NCBI GenBank assembly: GCA_018466975.1
Contig: CM031555.1
Coordinates: forward strand, 1,054,001-1,118,000
Length of the DNA stretch: 64,000 bases
Origin: Sparassis latifolia
Lineage: Eukaryota > Basidiomycota > Agaricomycetes > Polyporales > Sparassidaceae
Direction of reading: 5' to 3'
A model generated the notes under the pieces. It saw only the letters and a program-made list of their open reading frames with translations, was not told where the DNA came from and did no database searches. Shown in pieces: positions 1 through 11,778 of the stretch (positions are counted from its first letter, which is position 1; each line of letters opens with the position of its first letter). Made by a program: the position numbers and the translations under genes.

Positions 1-2414
1 GTCACAGATATGTTACGGAACTGCTCAAGATGAAAGAAACATTCATAGAACCGCTGCTTCATCCTTATTCTGCTCCCATGCCCGTACTGTCACCGACTCC
101 ACTGGATTACGAAGATTATTCCCATTCAGATACCCCCCGAGAATCCCTAGAAAACCTTCCAATCGCTTCGCGCTTTCTTTCACCTGTAGGATTCCTGTCA
201 GATTCACCTGCGCCATCGACGCCGAAGGACGATGGTCACCCTAATATCGATGGAGAGTCGATGAACTCAGCAGAAGAGGACGAGGCCGATGATCGTATGG
301 GTGCAGCGTATCACTCGTCTCGTCAAATGAGCACAGCAGCAAAGCATAGCCATCCCCGTTCGCCGTACGGTACTTCAGCTATGCGATCGGGGGCTGGTAA
401 GTTCGGAACAGCGGTACCATTCCCTTCGCGTTCACATCAGTCCTTACCTCCGCCCGTTCGGCCTAATCCTCTGGCGTCATCCACGCAATCGCTGGGCAGA
501 CAGTCTTTCATGACCGAGCGTGGGGGTGACGCCTCAAAGTCGACCACCACAGGAGGGTCGAACGTCCTACGGAAATTCAAGAGGAGCAACGCAGCAGCTG
601 CTGTAGTTAACCATGCAGTACCTTCAGCGCAGCTTCCGGAGGACTTGCGGATATGCCTAGAAGTTATTGAGGGTGGGATTCTAGACGGGAATTTGCGGCT
701 TAGTGATGGTTTGCGGAAGAGGTATGACGAACAATATCCTCTTGTGCGCTCACTAGCGGACGTGTTTGTGTCTAATGTAAGTCAGATATCCGCCCTGAAC
801 GCTACCGTTCCGTTGATTGATATGGGTAGTCTCATATCCTGCATGGGTATGCCACGTACGTCCTCCACTTGGAGCGGGCACTGGAGCAGGTAGACAATGC
901 CTTGTCTAACGCAAGCGCTAGTAAAAAGCCAAAAAAACAAGACGCTGACCAGTGGATGAAAATCTGTCAGGCGCTGCAGAGGCTAGAGGTGATTGCTTCA
1001 GAGAAGGGCGAGACTGGTCTCGCAATTTCGTTGTCGAAGCCCTTTCAGCGATTACTCAAGTACCCGCTTCTCTTCCAAAACCTGTTGTTCCACACCGACC
1101 CCAGCACTTTCGAGTACGAGAGCACTCTGCAGATGGTAGCGGAGGTAGAGACGATCGTGAGGAGTATCGAGGACGAGAAGATCCAGAAGGAGGAGCGAGA
1201 TAAGACGAGAGATGTCTTTGCTCGGATTGAAGGATTGGACAAAGTCAAACAGCTCATGGTTCCGAAACCATCGAGAGTGCTGTTGGAAGAACGGCCTGTC
1301 GTTGGCATCAATCCTCTCACTGACCCCACAGCTAAGCCATCAGGTCCGCCCCCCGTTTCTCAGAACCCCAAGGCAGTTCGCGGTAAGACTTCGTTCAAAC
1401 GGTTGAGCGACGTTCTGCAATCGGGAAACAATGGGATTGGCGGGAAAAAAGACCTTTGGCTGGTAGTATTTAACGACGTCGTGCTAAGATGTCAGCGCAC
1501 AGGCACGACATCGTTGCCATTGGTTGCGGCGACAAATTCGCGCACCAACTCACTACCAGAGTTGCAGGGCAAGGCCAAATACGCGACAACTGGTCGGCGG
1601 AGCGCGCATACCAAACCTCGAAACATGTACAAGTTCATCAAGGTTTGTCTCTACCGTTTCAAGGTGTTAGGCGGGCTCACGATTCGAACATGTGTAGATC
1701 GAGACATGGGCTATCGGAGAGGTAGTGCAGCCTCGAGAGGGAGTTGTGTCGATGGAAGAGTGAATGCTTGCCTTTCACTCTGTTTCTGAAGGCGCTGACA
1801 CGTTTGACAGTGTCGTTCGCTCACGACAACAGGTCCATTCTGGTGTGCCACAGCCCAGGATAGTCCCACTGCCAGACGATGACGAGGAAGGCGGTGAATC
1901 AGACGACTCGGACAGGAAGAGCAAGATGAGCTTTTCTTATTGGGGAGCAGACAAGGTTACTCTGCAGAAGCCTCTCGTCAAAGCAAGAGTACCGTCTGGG
2001 AATGGAACTCGGCGAGGAGCAGGTGTTACTGCGACTTCGTACGGCCGAGAATCGTCCGCGAATGCCAAGTTTGGTACTCGATTAGTCTCTGGAGAATCTC
2101 CTAACACCGCTCGTCCTGCTAGTCGTCGTACACAAGCTACTCCAGTGAACCGGCGACAACCCCATTCTGACGAAAACCATTCCGTTAAGGCCACCGTCAC
2201 TCGGGAGAGACCAGCTTGGGATGGTAGCACGCGCTCGCCTATCTCCACCACTCCGGTCCCCAAGCGCGCTCGCAACACTTCACAAACAAGTGCAGCGACT
2301 CGTACGAATGTGCCTAACAAGCTGTCTTCCCCAGCACCATCTGAGGATTCCGGTGTTGGTTTCTACCGTCAAATTGTCGCCCAAAACCCTTCGCTCAATC
2401 GCCTGAATCCCTAG
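1..2414 (+). CDS. RhoGEF (DH-PH domain protein), 5' end outside the window
   Basis: Guanine-nucleotide exchange factor for Rho-family GTPases. The window opens inside the DH domain: the frame is open from base 3 and reads RYVTELLKMKETFIEPLL, the first DH helix. About 190 Ser/Pro-rich residues then interrupt the domain before it resumes at LRLSDGLRKRYDEQYPLVR and continues to the SKPFQRLLKYPLLFQNLL helix. A PH domain follows (KKDLWLVVFNDVVLRCQ; YKFIK then IETWAIG). Exons are 1-776, 830-1642, 1698-1759 and 1811-2414, with introns of 53, 55 and 51 bp; phase closes at each junction. About 750 residues are visible and the C-terminal 200 are disordered and basic. The methionine at 30 lies inside the domain and is not the true start. 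The gene converges on asparagine synthetase, leaving 382 bp between the stops. Family assignment is firm; the GTPase target is unknown. Confidence 0.85.
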
Positions 2415-2796
2415 ATGCTTATATGAACCCCACCCCTTCTTCCTCGTCACGTCTTCATGGATTTCATTCACGACCAACTTTACTCACTGTCCTTATGGTC
2501 CGCACGTGTCTCCTTAATGTGTGCTTATCATGCTTTTTCTCTTCTCTTACCACTGTCGTTGAGTACCCATAGCTATGATACCATATCGCTCCTTATTCTG
2601 TCGCGCATTTCTCTCTAATCTCATCACCCTCGTTATGCTTTCTACTAGCGTCATCTCTCCAGCACTGTTCAACGCACATTCTTCATCGGGGACCATCGAA
2701 GCACGTTTGGGCCATGATGAACACACTTCGCTTTACTGTCTATTAGCTATCTCTTGTTCTAGATTTAAGATGTATTATCATACCTACGGCATGCCG

Positions 2797-5136
2797 CTAG
2801 CTGGATATCCCATATGCTGCATTATGGATGCTCACACTCCGTCCGCTCGGGTCGGAAGAACAACCCCAATCTCCTCGAGGTATCCACCTGTAGAGAAGTC
2901 AGAGACAGGTGAGCTATGTTCTATCGCGCATGTTAGGATACTTACCGGACTGCAGTTTTTGCAGCAGCCTCCAATGGGAACAAGCCTATACAGTAACGCG
3001 AATCAGCATGACATGCTAGCTCTGGGGCAAAATATTCTACCGTCAAAAATCTCTCGGATGAAGTACCCTTCTTTTGTGTCAGGCGTATTTTCTGGCCAGC
3101 GCTCAGCGCGTTTCTCGAAGTCTTCGTCGGAAACAATCGTTGTGGCGTGGTCTTTGATGCTGCGAAAAATTATGACGCATCTACGCGGCAAACAAAGAAA
3201 CGTGCAGCTCACCCATCTATCCATGAGTACCCTACACCGTCCGAGAATTGTTCCTTTTGGCGCCATAAGATCGAACTGGGGAGGTAAGGCTGGGCGTGAG
3301 GGCTAATTAATTTTTGTCACTGCAAAATCTGTTGTTACTTACCTTGCCATCGGGTGCACAGTCGAAAGCTTTCCGGAGGATGTACTGCAACGGGACGAGG
3401 TGAGATCACGGAGGTGGTTCGAAAAAGAATTACCTTTTCCATCTTCGGTCGGCCATCCTTGTCCACTTCCTGGGCAGAGCCTTTGCTGAACATCTTCTCC
3501 TTCGGGTCGACGTTTAATGCGACCTCGAGGAAGGCTTTGTCTAGGAACGGGACACGAGCTTCAAGTCCCCATGCCATTGTAGACCTAACAATCACCGGAT
3601 GAGATTAAAACCAGGGATATGAGGGAAGCAGATTATACTTGTTAGCTCGCAGACAATCAGAGGTGTGGAGGTTTTTGACCCGTCGAATGCACTCTTGATG
3701 GAATGAGACAGGATCGGGTGCAGCATGGAAGTAGAGGTAGCCTGGCAACGACGTCAGCTGAAGTACTACGGCCTCGAACAAGCGATCCTGACCGCCAAAT
3801 ATCTCGTCGCTACCCTCACCGCTGAGGACCATTTTAACACCCATGGCCTTAATCTTCCGGCTCAGAAGATACATGGGCGTGCTGGCACGAACGGTCGTTA
3901 CATCGTATGTCTCCAGATGATAGATAACATCAGGAATCGCGTCGAGACCTTCTTGGACTGTGAAGACATATTCATGATGCACCGTCCCAAGATAATGTGC
4001 CGCTTTCCGAGCAGCTAACAGGTCGGGGGAGTTCTCGAGACCAATCGAGAACGAGTGAAGCTGGGGCCAAGATGCAAGGGTATCTGCGAAGGCATCAGGA
4101 TTTGGTACGCCAAACCCGTGCCAGAACCGCAAAATTTCGCACCGTATTCGGAAACACCGTTGCCAATCGGAGACGGAGGACCACTCTGTGCCTCTGCCAA
4201 TTTTCGCTTTCGCCTCTCTGCTTGTGCCTGGGCAACTTTCTCTGTCTCTCGGGAGGCAATGGCAGCAATCAAAGAACTGTCGAGCCCTCCGCTGAGCAAT
4301 ACGCCGTACGGCACCTCGGACATCAGCCTCTTGCGCACAGCTTCCTCAAGCGCTCCACGCAGAACGGTGAGGTCAACGGGCTGCTCGGGGATTGTCGCCC
4401 CAGGACCTTCCAAATCGCCATCCCACCATGACGGTTGGTAGTAGCGGCAGGTAGACTTGTCCCGGCTATCGTATACGTGTCCTGGAGGGAACGAGATGAT
4501 GCTGTCACATTCATCTACGAGGGCCTTCAACTCAGAAGCGAAATATGTTGCTCCAGGGTGTTTTGAACTCCAGCCCTGATAGAGGGTGGTGATACCGATC
4601 GGGTCGCGAGCGGCAATGATACGCGACGGAGTAACGGACTCATCGAGGAGTACAAATGAGAACATTCCGTCGAGGAGTGGGCACAAATCCTTGTCATGCT
4701 CCTTGTACTGCAAAGCAGAAATAGATTCAGCACTAGCATGGAAACATGACGTGATACATACATACCAAGGGTATAATTACTTCACAATCTGAATGGGTCT
4801 TGAACTTATACGAGTTCTTGAGCCCCGCACGAAGCTTGACGTGGTTGTAGATCTCTCCATTGACGGCGAGGATGATTTGTCCATCCGTGCTCACAAGAGG
4901 CTGAGCACCGGTATCTGCAGGTCGCGAGTTCAACATCGTCTTCGGTCGGGGTGCGGTGAACGGTATATACCGACGCCAACGATGGCCAACCGCTCGTGAG
5001 CCAGGATGGTTTGTTTTCCACTGTAACAACCGGACCAGTCAGGACCTCTATGGCGGATCTTCTTGGCACACGCAATGATACGAGGCCTGTCAGAGGATGG
5101 CTTCTCTAGCCCGTGAGCGATAACAATCCCGCACAT
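2797..5136 (-). CDS. ASN1: Asparagine synthetase (glutamine-hydrolysing)
   Basis: Makes asparagine from aspartate, glutamine and ATP in the cytosol. The start at 5136 is set by the MCGIV N-terminus, whose Cys2 is the glutaminase nucleophile; the frame is open further upstream but that would bury Cys2. The class II amidotransferase domain ([15 protein letters not shown]) is followed by the synthetase domain with the SGGLDSS pyrophosphate loop, [11 protein letters not shown], and [13 protein letters not shown]. Eleven exons (5136-4971, 4914-4766, 4707-4143, 4083-3793, 3741-3639, 3584-3434, 3384-3343, 3289-3213, 3159-3041, 2985-2946, 2887-2797) are joined by introns of 49-59 bp, and phase closes to 597 aa, usual for fungi. 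The C-terminus [20 protein letters not shown] is family-typical. The donor at 4142 (GTGCGA) is the least canonical of the ten. Confidence 0.93.
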
Positions 5137-6768
5137 TTCTAGAAACTGTGGGAAGTGTACTGGAAGGAAATTGTTGCGGACTAAGTCAAGCGCAGATTTT
5201 TGAGCGAGTCCAGGGTGACTCGGATTCTCCAATGAGCGCCAGCCAGAGACGGATCAGATAAGATAGCACCTCTCGATCACTGTCATCTCACTTCAAATCT
5301 CGCGTTGATCTCCCTTTCTACCGAGCTTCCTACTTATGTTCGCTCAGGTTCGCTTCTTGCGGGAGATGGCGCATAAAGGCACTGACTCGGACCTATTTTA
5401 CGCGATTACATCCACTACGCGAGAATTCTTCAACGCGGAGTTACCTCAACTACCCCAAGGCTGACAAGATGAATCTTCGGATCTGGTCCCCTCGATGCAA
5501 TCATTAATTATTGTCTCAATCTCAGCCTTCTCCTCCATAATAAGAATAACATCTCTTTGCCAGAGTCTGCATAATAGCTTTGAGTACCTTTCAGGTGTAG
5601 TGAACAAAATGAGATCAGCATATAAAGATCCAGGCAGAACACCCAGATTATGCAGTCATGCCAACTCGTATGTTATTATGGCCATCAGCTGTAGGCACAG
5701 ATAAATTCCTGTGCTCACCACTGTCAAACACCATTGTAGTCACACCTGGAGGCAATGCATCAAAAGCTGCTTCAGGCTACTCATTGGAGACAATAGTTGT
5801 CAGTACTTGAACTAATTATTCCAATGGTAACATTTGAAGTATGTAGTGCTCCAAGCTTTGTGGTGTTTGTTGTTCACCATCCTTCATACCGAAACTGGTT
5901 TGTGACAAGCCAAGAGCCTAAATTTGAGTTAATGAAAAGCATGGATATGCAGGTGAGCTCCTGTTATACTGTCCCTGAGCACCCAATATCTCTGGTGATT
6001 GACCTTACAGAAAATGTTGACATCCAATAAGATAGACCCACTACTACTATCGTCACAGCGTGACACATCAGGTGCCTCAGCCAAAGTCTGTCACGGTGGC
6101 ACAAGATTTTGGGAGCCTAAATTCTCCATCCCTCCCCCAAAATAAAACAATCTGTTTCTCTGTAACTAAATCACAAAAATCATCTTCTACCAAGTTATTG
6201 GAGCAGATTTTTGACATTTGTCCTGTGCGTGAAGGATTTGGCCATTCAGTGTGTTTCTCCCGCCAAGCGTGACAAAAAAGTCACGTGATAGTAGTCGAAC
6301 AGTACACCACAATGACACCAATGCAGCTGTGGTAGCTGCCCCAGCAGGATTCTCCTAATGTAGCATGTAGATCCTGAGAACTGCAAAAAGAACTTGGTGA
6401 ACTCGACTCATGGATCAGCGCTCAGCCTCCACACAACGAGGACGGTCGATCCTAGTGGTGAACATGCCTAGATTGTGCTTAGATGCAGGACATGAGGCAG
6501 AGATCGACAGATTCTTCACCGACAATGATACATCTGATGTTTACTTATCGGAAAAGACTCGCTGCGCAGAGCGATGAAGTTTTGAAACCAACTTCCCCCG
6601 TGCCAAGACAGTTGCGCGTGAAATCCCGCGCAGTCCAATTTGAGGCTGGGCGTCTAAAACGCACTCAACGTCGCACCGCGTCCTTCCCGACTGCGCAACC
6701 TATCTCCTCCTTTCTTTCTTTTCTCTTGCTTTGTATCCGACTGCTGTGACTCTCCTTTAAACTTTTCA
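5137..6768. other. Gene-free stretch with an AT-rich relic (about 5490-6290)
   Basis: No intact gene is seen between the divergent asparagine synthetase and SNARE genes. Bases 5490-6290 are clearly richer in A/T than either neighbour. They hold short broken reading frames on both strands (for example 5797-6030 on plus, and a minus-strand frame around 5620-5790 interrupted by stops) that resemble eroded coding sequence. The 5' ends of both flanking genes and their promoters must also lie in this interval. A decayed transposable-element gene is my best reading, but no family motif is recognisable. Confidence 0.4.
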
Positions 6769-8170
6769 ATGGCTCGTGACAGACTTGCGGCCCTTAGGGT
6801 ATGTTGACAAGCGATCATGCACGTCAATCTGGAGGCTGACCAGCTGGCTACGCAGGCCCAGAGACAACAAGAACAACAAGAACAACAAGAGCAAGGAGGC
6901 GCGCCCCAGGCACACGAAATGTCAGGCTTGCGTTCTCCTGATATTTTGATGACCCCTCCAGCTGGGAACGGGGTCACTGACCCAATGGCCGCATTCTATG
7001 AGGAGGTGCGAGCCATTTTCTTACTCTCGCTCCTAAATCTCACCGCATAAATGTGTTATGCTTCAGGTGTCTTCCATTCAAGATTCAATTGCTACTTTCA
7101 GCGCAAACGTAGCTCGCATCGGTGACCTCCACTCGCGGACACTGAATTCCACCGATGACGGCGCGAGCCACCAGAATGCTGCACTCCTCGACGACCTGAT
7201 CGCCCAGACGCGTGATTTGAGCAATATTTTAAAGCAGCGGATCCAAGCATTGGCAGCTGCACCCTCGGCGCGTCCACAGGACTCGCGCATTAGGAAGAAC
7301 CAGGTCAGCTCTCGCGCATATGTTTTAGCTCACGTCATTACTATGAGATAGGTACTAACATCGGATATCACTGAATCTTAGACTGGACTCTTGCGATCCA
7401 AGTTCGTTGAGGTGCTACAGAATTACCAGCAGGTGGAGCGGGATTACCGTGCACGGTACAAGCAACGTGTCGAACGGCAGTTCAAAATTGGTATGTGTGC
7501 TCTGTGACATTCTGGCTTTCTCTCTGGTGACGGGTACTCAGTGAAACCTGATGCTACACCGGAGGAGGTCAACGAAGTGGTGAACGACACCGATGGGCGA
7601 GGTGAACAGGTTTTCGCGCAGGCGGTGCGTCCACTCCCCTGTCACCCTCGATTCACCTGATGCGACAGTCTTTCAGCTTTCGGTGTCGACGCGATATGGC
7701 GAATCCCGAGCCGCTTATCGGGAAGTGCAGGACCGCCACCAGGATATACGCAGGATTGAGCATACACTGGAGGAGCTGGCGCAGATGTTCAATGACGTGA
7801 GTGTCCAGGTATTTCCGTATCTACGGCCGTGAACCTATTCCTTCGTTCAGATGAGTGTACTTGTGGAGCAACAAGACGAAACCATCAACGCCGTCGACAC
7901 TACTGCGGGCCAGGTCGAGGAGAACACTAAAGCCGGGTGCGTCCTGATAGATCTTCTTGTATTTAATACGACTCATGACTCCCGCCATGCAGCTTGGACC
8001 AAACGACAAAGGCGGTCAAGAGCGCGCGCGCCGCGAGGCGCAAGCGTTGGTACTGTTTCTTCCTCGTGCTCATCATTCTGATCATTGTGGGCATTGTCGT
8101 CGGTGTTGTCGTCGGCACAAACGTCAGTAACAGCCACAAGAATAATAGTAATAGTAGCAAGACTCGCTAA
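6769..8170 (+). CDS. Plasma-membrane t-SNARE, Sso1/syntaxin-1 type (copy 1)
   Basis: Qa-SNARE expected to drive fusion of secretory vesicles at the plasma membrane. The start is fixed by MARDRLAALR, encoded on a 30-nt first exon, also found in the second copy at 57130. Exons: 6769-6798, 6856-7005, 7067-7303, 7382-7490, 7542-7624, 7677-7796, 7851-7936, 7993-8170; phase closes to about 330 aa. A Gln/Glu repeat lies near residues 12-24. The Habc bundle runs from SSIQDSIATFSANVARIGDLH to the RYGESRAAYREVQDRH helix. The SNARE helix spans HTLEELAQMFNDMSVLVEQQ and IKAVKSARAARRKR-type basic residues, with the zero-layer Gln expected in LVEQQDETI. A C-terminal anchor made largely of Ile/Val/Leu ends 16 residues before the stop. 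The exon 2 acceptor could alternatively sit 12 nt upstream. Confidence 0.92.
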
Positions 8171-9386
8171 TTATGTTCGCTCTCTAGCATCACTGAGACT
8201 CCGCGCGTATGGGATTACTTCACGACACGAATGATCAGGGGGACACTTCGTTTGACCTGGAATGGGAATATCTACTGGTTCATTGTAATGCTTTTTTTTG
8301 CTTAATCTCCGTATACCACTTCCCCCTTGCCGATGTCTCACCTGCGTGATTGCCTAGGGTTTCACGTTTGCTTCGTTCAATGGCTCAGTGCTCAAACATT
8401 TCGGTCGTCACGCACGAGCGGAACCCACCTAATCCTATACCTCCTTCAGCCTCAGGCAGTATCGTTATGATTATTTCATAGGGCAAGATGGGGGACGCCG
8501 CTGAGGCGGACGGGTGGGAGCATGCAGGGCAACAACGTCGGGGGTTCATCACTGATTAGTGGTGATTACTTTTTTTTGTGCTGCGACCCAAGTAGTTCAT
8601 TGCTGAACATTCTCCTTGACTTACGAAATATGCCAGTTCGATAGCTCTTCCGACCCTTTGCAACATTATGTTCTGAACATTATCTACCACACAATGGATA
8701 TTCTCGACGAAGTGAAACCGTCCGACGGGTCAATCGCCACCACAAGATAAATTGCGGGGGAGGCAATCAAAACAGCTGAACACACTGCGTACCACTTCAG
8801 CGTACCACGAGATACAGCCTATATGCCACTGCAGAGTCGGCGGAACGAAACATTGACGATGAATAACGATAATGGCGTAACGATATCATAGGCGCATGAC
8901 GGGTGTGTGTTGACCCTGCCTCCTCAGTGAAGGATTATTTTGTATCTGCGTACCGGAGACAAGGATTCTGTGGCTGTCAGAGATTGGTATCAGGGCGTTC
9001 CTGGTAGAAGAGGTCCATCCGACGGATTCCCGAAGCCAAGTTGTATCTGAATTTGTCAAGCTCAGGGCACGGACAGATCAGGGTAGATGGGGCTGCATTC
9101 AAGGGAATATTGGCTCGCTTGAATGTCGTCCATATGCTTGGGCAAACTCATAGTCCTGCGCACCCTGAGAGTATCAAGTCGCAAGGAGGTTCCGTCGTTT
9201 AACAGCAATCTGCTTGACTGCCATAACCTGAATCCTTTTCGGAAGAGGTAAGATCTGCATACCTGGAGCGTCCCCCAGACTGCGTGCAGCGTACGAGATA
9301 TCAGCTGGGACCCTGGAAGAGTAAATAGCGTCCACCGACGGTACCATTGATGCTTCAGCGGCACCCATTGCCGCCTCAGCGAGAGG
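8171..9386. other. Gene-free stretch with a possible exon remnant (9180-9386, minus)
   Basis: Contains the 3' flank of the SNARE gene and no intact gene. On the minus strand, 9386 down to about 9180 reads as plausible coding sequence (ending SLGDAP before a GT donor-like step near 9265), but it is not attached to a complete gene and matches no family I recognise. It directly abuts the tandem duplication at 9387-9763, whose minus strand also has coding character, so the whole 9180-9763 block may be a broken, partly duplicated gene. Confidence 0.3.
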
Positions 9387-9763
9387 CAACACGCCTGACT
9401 AGTCCGTAGATTCTACGGTTCAGAATCATCAGCCTCTTCCATCACAGTCAACGCACCTCTGCGGAGAACACATCTCATCCGGTGCAACATAGCGTCGAGA
9501 AGAGTGGATCCCGAGCGGCCTCCCAACAAATTGTGTCGGTCCGTTGTTAAGCTCCCTCTCGACGAACGCCTCAACACGCCTGACTAGTCCTTAAGTCCTC
9601 CACGGTTCAGAATCATCAGCATCTTCCATGGCCATCGTAGCTAACGCACCTCTGCGGGGAGCACATCTCATCCGGTGCAACATACCGTCGAGAAGAGTGA
9701 ATCCCGAGCGGCCTCCCAACAATCGCGTCGGTCCCTTCTTGAGTTCCCTCTCGATGAACGCCT
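9387..9763. repeat. Tandem direct duplication, two units of about 185 and 192 bp
   Basis: Unit 1 (9387-9571) and unit 2 (9572-9763) both begin CAACACGCCTGACTAGTCC and end GAACGCCT. They share long identical blocks such as CATCTCATCCGGTGCAACAT and GAGCGGCCTCCCAACAA, with scattered substitutions and a few small indels. This is a single head-to-tail duplication, not a satellite array. On the minus strand each unit keeps a partly open frame starting AFIEREL/AFVEREL. Confidence 0.85.
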
Positions 9764-9973
9764 GGCTAGACTAAGGACGCGCACGCAGCCAGTAGACCGC
9801 CATGACAGAGCAGGATTGCTGAGAGACCGGATCGTATGTCGTGGGTATAGGGGAAAGAAACAAAGAGGTCGCCCACCACCGCGACTCATATAAGTCACCA
9901 CCACCACCACCTTCGAATCGCTTCCGCATCCACACAAACGTTTCAGACTGTACTATCACCCGACCTGACCGCG

Positions 9974-11687
9974 ATGGCTTCGCCAGCGAGCACACCCGAG
10001 CGCGACCCGCTGGACGCGCTGCGCAGCGAGTTCGTGATCCCGACCAACCGCACGATGAAGGCGACGGCAGTCGCCCCCGAGCTCGGCAAGTCGCACCCAC
10101 TTCTCCTTCGCATTTCCGGCTGACACCTGCGCGCTTCCCCCTCCTTGGCCCTCGCGCGCAGCGGACGCGCCGTGCACGTACCTGTGCGGGAACTCGCTCG
10201 GCGTGCTCCCCCGCCGCGCCCGCGCGCTCGTCGACGAGGAGATGGAGGTGTGGGCGACGCGGTGCGTGCCCGCCTTCTCCCTGCGCGCCCTACCTCCCCG
10301 CTGACCCCCTTCCCCGCCGCGCAGGGGCGTAGAGGGCCACTTTGACCACCCGCACGGCCGCGACTGGGTGCGCATCGCGGACCTCGCGCACCCGATGCTC
10401 GCCGAGCTCGTCGGCGCGCAGGAGGCGGAGGTCGCGTGCATGGGCACGCTCACCGCGAACCTGCACCTCATGCTCAGCACGTTCTACAAGCCTACGGCGG
10501 AGCGCTACAAGATCCTCTGCGAGGCGCGCGCGTTCCCCTCCGACCAGGTCCGTCCCCCTCCTTCCTGATCGCTCGTGATCGCTAATGCAGGAACGTCCGC
10601 GCGCAGTACGCGCTCGCCTCGCAGGTGCGCGCGCGCGGGCTGGACCCCGCGGACGCGATCATCGAGCTCGCGCCGGCGGCGGGGGAGCACACGCTGCGCG
10701 AGGACGCGATCCTCGGCGCGATCGCGCGCGCGGGTCCGCGCTGGCGCTCGTGCTCTTCAGCGGCGTGCAGTACTACACCGGCCAGCTGTTCCCGATCGCG
10801 CGCATCACGCGGGCCGCGCGGGCGCAGGGCGCGTGTGCGGGTGGGACCTCGCGCACGCGGTCGGGAACGTCCCGCTCGCGCTGCACGCGTGGGGCGTCGA
10901 CTTTGCGGTGTGGTGCTCGTACAAGTACCTCAACGCGGGCCCGGGCGGGATCGGCGGGATATTCGTGCACGAGCGGTGGGCGGACGAGCCCGTGCGGTGC
11001 GTCTCACCCCCTTCCCCCTCTCTCCGCTCTGCATGTTGGCTGACTGGCGCACGCAGACACGCGGGGTGGTGGGGCCACGACGCGGCGACGCGGTTCGAGA
11101 TGCCGCCGCGGTTCGCGGCGATGCGCGGCGCGCAGGGGTTCCAGCAGTCGAACCCGTCCGTGCTCGCGACGGCGGCGCTGCTCGGCTCGCTGGAGGTGTT
11201 TCGCGCGGCGGGCGGGATGGGCCCGCTGCGCGCGCGCTCTGTGGCGCTGACGGCGCGGCTGTTTGCGCTGCTGCGCGCGAGCCGGTTCTTTGTGCCGCTG
11301 GTGCCGCCCGGGCAGGAAGAGAAGGTGGCGAGGGAAAGGGTGGGGGTGACGGTGATCACGCCGGAGGACCCGGAGGGGCGCGGGGCGCAGCTGTCGCTCG
11401 TGTTCCTGCCGGCGGGGCGCGGGGTGATGGCGCGGGTGATGGGCGGGCTCGCTGCGCGCGGGGTGGTGGGGGACTCGCGGAAGCCGGACGTGATACGGCT
11501 GGCGCCGTGCCCGCTGTACAACACGTTCGAGGACGTCGAGCGGGCCGTGCGGGTGCTGAACGAGGTGTTGGAGGAGGTCGAGAGGGAGGGCTTGACGGGC
11601 GGCGCGGACGAGGGGAAAGGAAGCTCGAATGACGGGCGGCGAAGTATGTATAGAAGTAAGTTATTACAGCGCTGTATATCTATCTAG
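9974..11687 (+). CDS. Kynureninase, with two apparent frameshifts
   Basis: PLP enzyme cleaving kynurenine or 3-hydroxykynurenine to anthranilate or 3-hydroxyanthranilate plus alanine, on the route to NAD. Exons: 9974-10085, 10162-10261, 10325-10547, 10607-10996, 11057-11687. Recognisable motifs are YLCGNSLG, RGVEGHFDHPHGRDW, GEHTLRE, VLFSGVQYYTGQ, CGWDLAHAVGN, the PLP-lysine region WCSYKYLNAGPGGIGG, and AGWWGHD. Intron 1 (10086-10161) starts GCAAGT, so it is a GC-AG intron; no GT donor keeps the frame. In exon 4 the frame is lost by one base near 10740 and by another near 10828, although the protein-level match continues on both sides. These are either consensus errors in very GC-rich sequence or real lesions. 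A TATA-like CATATAAG lies near 9887. The gene runs tail to tail with kynurenine formamidase, 91 bp apart. Confidence 0.85.
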
Positions 11688-11778
11688 TGGGGTAGTGTCG
11701 TGTGCCAGTATTACTATGGAAGAACAAGATACGGAGGTCCTAATTTACAATTTCTGTAGTCCGTAGACGGCGTCTGGG

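Noticed and set aside
2575..3306. 243-codon plus-strand frame opposite asparagine synthetase
   Set aside because: Antisense to spliced exons of a well-supported gene.
6268..6285. Perfect inverted repeat CGTGAC-AAAAAA-GTCACG as a possible transposon end
   Set aside because: Only six-base arms, no partner at a plausible distance and no target duplication.
10625..11632. 335-codon frame in the kynureninase gene
   Set aside because: Only its first third is kynureninase; the rest is an out-of-frame Arg/Gly-rich read caused by the apparent frameshifts.
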